Shown here one piece after another: positions 62,731 to 64,000 of a stretch of 64,000 nucleotides of DNA. The stretch spans positions 62,001 through 126,000 of the forward strand of contig NZ_JAATJB010000003.1 in NCBI RefSeq assembly GCF_011927635.1, in the 5' to 3' direction. Under the pieces are notes generated by a model. The model was not told the DNA's origin. It saw only the letters and a list, made by a program, of their open reading frames with translations, and did not search any database. This DNA comes from Sphingomonas trueperi (lineage in GTDB: Bacteria > Pseudomonadota > Alphaproteobacteria > Sphingomonadales > Sphingomonadaceae). Numbering within the stretch: the stretch's first letter is position 1; every line of letters starts with the position of its first letter. The position numbers and the translations under genes were made by a program.

Positions 62731-64000
62731 TCAGCGCAGCGCGACGAGCAGCGTGGTGACCGCCTTGGGTTCCGCCAGCGCCTCCGCCGACATCGCCGCC
62801 GCATCGCGCGTGGCATCGGTGACGATCCGCTCCACCACGCGCGCGCCCGGCACGCCGATCGTCACCCGCCGCGGCACCACGCCGCCATTGACGTGCACCA
62901 GCACCAGCCGTTTGCCGTCCGGCGAGACCGCGCCGACCGTGTCTTCATCGTCCACCGGCACCAGCCGATAGCCCGGCCGGATGTAGCGGCTGAACTGCGC
63001 CATCGCCCAATATTTGCGGGTCACGTGGATCGGATGCTCGGCGGCGGTGGCAGGCGTGTAGGCCATCTTGACGATGCCCCAGTTGCTGCCACCGGCGCTG
63101 CCGTCGCCCTTGTCGCTGCTCTGGCGCTCCACCGCCTGCCAGAACACCCAGGCGACGGGCTCAAGGCGCTTGAGATCGTGGACGACATGCTCGGCAAAGG
63201 CGAGCGGGCTCGCCATGCCGTCGAAGCTTTCCGGATCCTTGTCGAGCGGGGTGTCGTTCTCGCTCATCCACAGGCGAATGCCGTGCGCGCGGGCGATGTC
63301 GCGGACCGCGGTCTGGTGCACCGTGCCATAGCTATGGACGTTGAGCTGGCCGATCCGCGCGCGCGTCGCCGCCGGATAGCCTTCCCAATCGCGCACGAAG
63401 AGGTGCGCGTTGGTCTCGTCGGGCGCGGCGATCACCGTCTTGAGGCCGTGCGCCTTGAGCGCGCGGTCGGACGCGTCGATCATGAGCGCCTGCCGCGCGG
63501 GGCTCCAATGGGCACCTTCCTGCGTGTTCTTGGCGAACCAGTAATCGGTGTTCGGCTCGTTGACCGGCGACAACGTGCGAAAGGTGATGCCGTGCGCCTG
63601 TTGCAGCTTGTCCACCACGATCGCCAGATACTCGGCGAAGCGCGCCTCCTGGTCGGGGCGGAGATTGTCGTCGGTGCCCTTCTCGGCGCCCGAGACCTTG
63701 CCGCTGACGGTCATGAACCAGGGCGGCGAGTTGGAGAAGGCCTCGAAGATCGGCGCCTTCACCCTGCGCTTGATCGCATCGAGCCACCAGCGCTGGTTGG
63801 CATCGGCGGACCAGTCCCACATCGCCGGATCGGCCGGGTTCCACCAGTCGGTGCCGGTCGCGCCTGCCGGGCGACGCCAGAAGCCGGGCACGTCGGCGCC
63901 GGGGCGGAGATAGGGCTTGGTCTCGGGCGCGTCGCCGCCGCCGATATTGTAGCGCGCGATCGTCCAGCCGAGCCCCCCGGGCCCGTAGAACAGGTCGGCG
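62731..64000 (-). CDS. GH30-like glycoside hydrolase (5' end outside window)
   Basis: C-terminal 423 or so residues of a retaining glycosidase; the frame runs off the right edge (…GPGGLGWTIARYNIGGGD…), so the start and any signal peptide are missing. The acid/base Glu is in LSPVNEPN and the nucleophile Glu in LWMSENDTP, about 105 residues apart; FSNSPPWFM and VAWVFWQAVE also match GH30-type enzymes related to endo-beta-1,6-galactanases. A beta-sandwich domain completes the C-terminus (RYIRPGYRLVP to the end). It probably degrades a plant or microbial polysaccharide outside the cytoplasm. Confidence 0.85.
   Translation of the reverse strand, partial: ADLFYGPGGLGWTIARYNIGGGDAPETKPYLRPGADVPGFWRRPAGATGTDWWNPADPAMWDWSADANQRWWLDAIKRRVKAPIFEAFSNSPPWFMTVSGKVSGAEKGTDDNLRPDQEARFAEYLAIVVDKLQQAHGITFRTLSPVNEPNTDYWFAKNTQEGAHWSPARQALMIDASDRALKAHGLKTVIAAPDETNAHLFVRDWEGYPAATRARIGQLNVHSYGTVHQTAVRDIARAHGIRLWMSENDTPLDKDPESFDGMASPLAFAEHVVHDLKRLEPVAWVFWQAVERQSSDKGDGSAGGSNWGIVKMAYTPATAAEHPIHVTRKYWAMAQFSRYIRPGYRLVPVDDEDTVGAVSPDGKRLVLVHVNGGVVPRRVTIGVPGARVVERIVTDATRDAAAMSAEALAEPKAVTTLLVALR

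Overview
The window is a stretch of chromosome from a GC-rich alphaproteobacterium, most likely a Sphingomonas-type member of the Sphingomonadales. This is inferred from gene content and order and not from an rRNA gene: GatCAB amidotransferase, a methyltransferase/comF/grxC/nitrilase/DUF1178 cluster, Flp pilins, a SWIB-domain protein, a BLUF protein, GTG/TTG starts and tightly overlapping ATGA gene junctions. I found no CRISPR array, insertion sequence, prophage or rRNA operon. Two tRNA genes are present: Arg(CCT) and Leu(TAG).

Layout. 0-10 kb: end of an unknown protein, xerD, accA, three small Flp/Fap pilin genes (two too short for a usual ORF list), mutT, a lipoprotein amidohydrolase in a less GC-rich patch, two methyltransferases, then comF-grxC-nitrilase-DUF1178 and tRNA-Arg. 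10-25 kb: envelope and transport genes (class A beta-lactamase-like lipoprotein, DUF389 membrane protein, CPA1 antiporter, frameshifted L,D-transpeptidase, BCCT and SulP transporters), then a coupled minus-strand run srpA-type catalase, cytochrome b561 and LysR, followed by yeiH. Divergent from it is an ECF sigma/anti-sigma pair, both broken by frameshifts. 25-32.5 kb: surface-sugar genes (GT4, a plant-RGP-like GT75, two left-handed-helix acyltransferases), OmpW, an FNR-type regulator with a universal stress protein, SWIB and BLUF proteins. 32.5-43 kb: leuA with an apparent leucine leader peptide, a chemoreceptor, a folE-pteridine reductase-folB operon, a TMEM175-type channel, YceI, and ilvB-ilvH-ilvC. 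43-54 kb: miaA and serB with overlapping divergent start codons, MipA, two SPOR-domain proteins around a ParA/ribbon-helix-helix pair, a dihydroorotase-like protein without metal ligands next to pyrB, a flagellin with an in-frame stop, ruvX and a DUF3089 protein. 54-64 kb: gatCA and gatB, a GT2 enzyme, a secreted cyclophilin, a Crp-family regulator, two tiny proteins, tRNA-Leu, trigger factor with a lysine/alanine-rich tail, and the 3' part of a GH30-like glycosidase.

How the genes work together. The branched-chain amino acid genes (leuA, ilvBHC) are two separate transcription units, and leuA carries what looks like ribosome-mediated attenuation: a TATAAT box, a Shine-Dalgarno, and a 14-codon reading frame with Leu at every second position from 5 to 11, ending inside a perfect 11-bp dyad. 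folE, a TGX3RXG-type pteridine reductase and folB overlap and form a pterin unit. The least explained group is at 45.6-48.9 kb, where a chromosomal ParA/RHH pair is co-transcribed with a secreted TPR-SPOR protein and lies divergently next to a second secreted SPOR protein.

Four genes carry small lesions: the L,D-transpeptidase, ECF sigma and anti-sigma genes (frameshifts) and flagellin (nonsense codon). From sequence alone I cannot tell true decay from base-calling errors.
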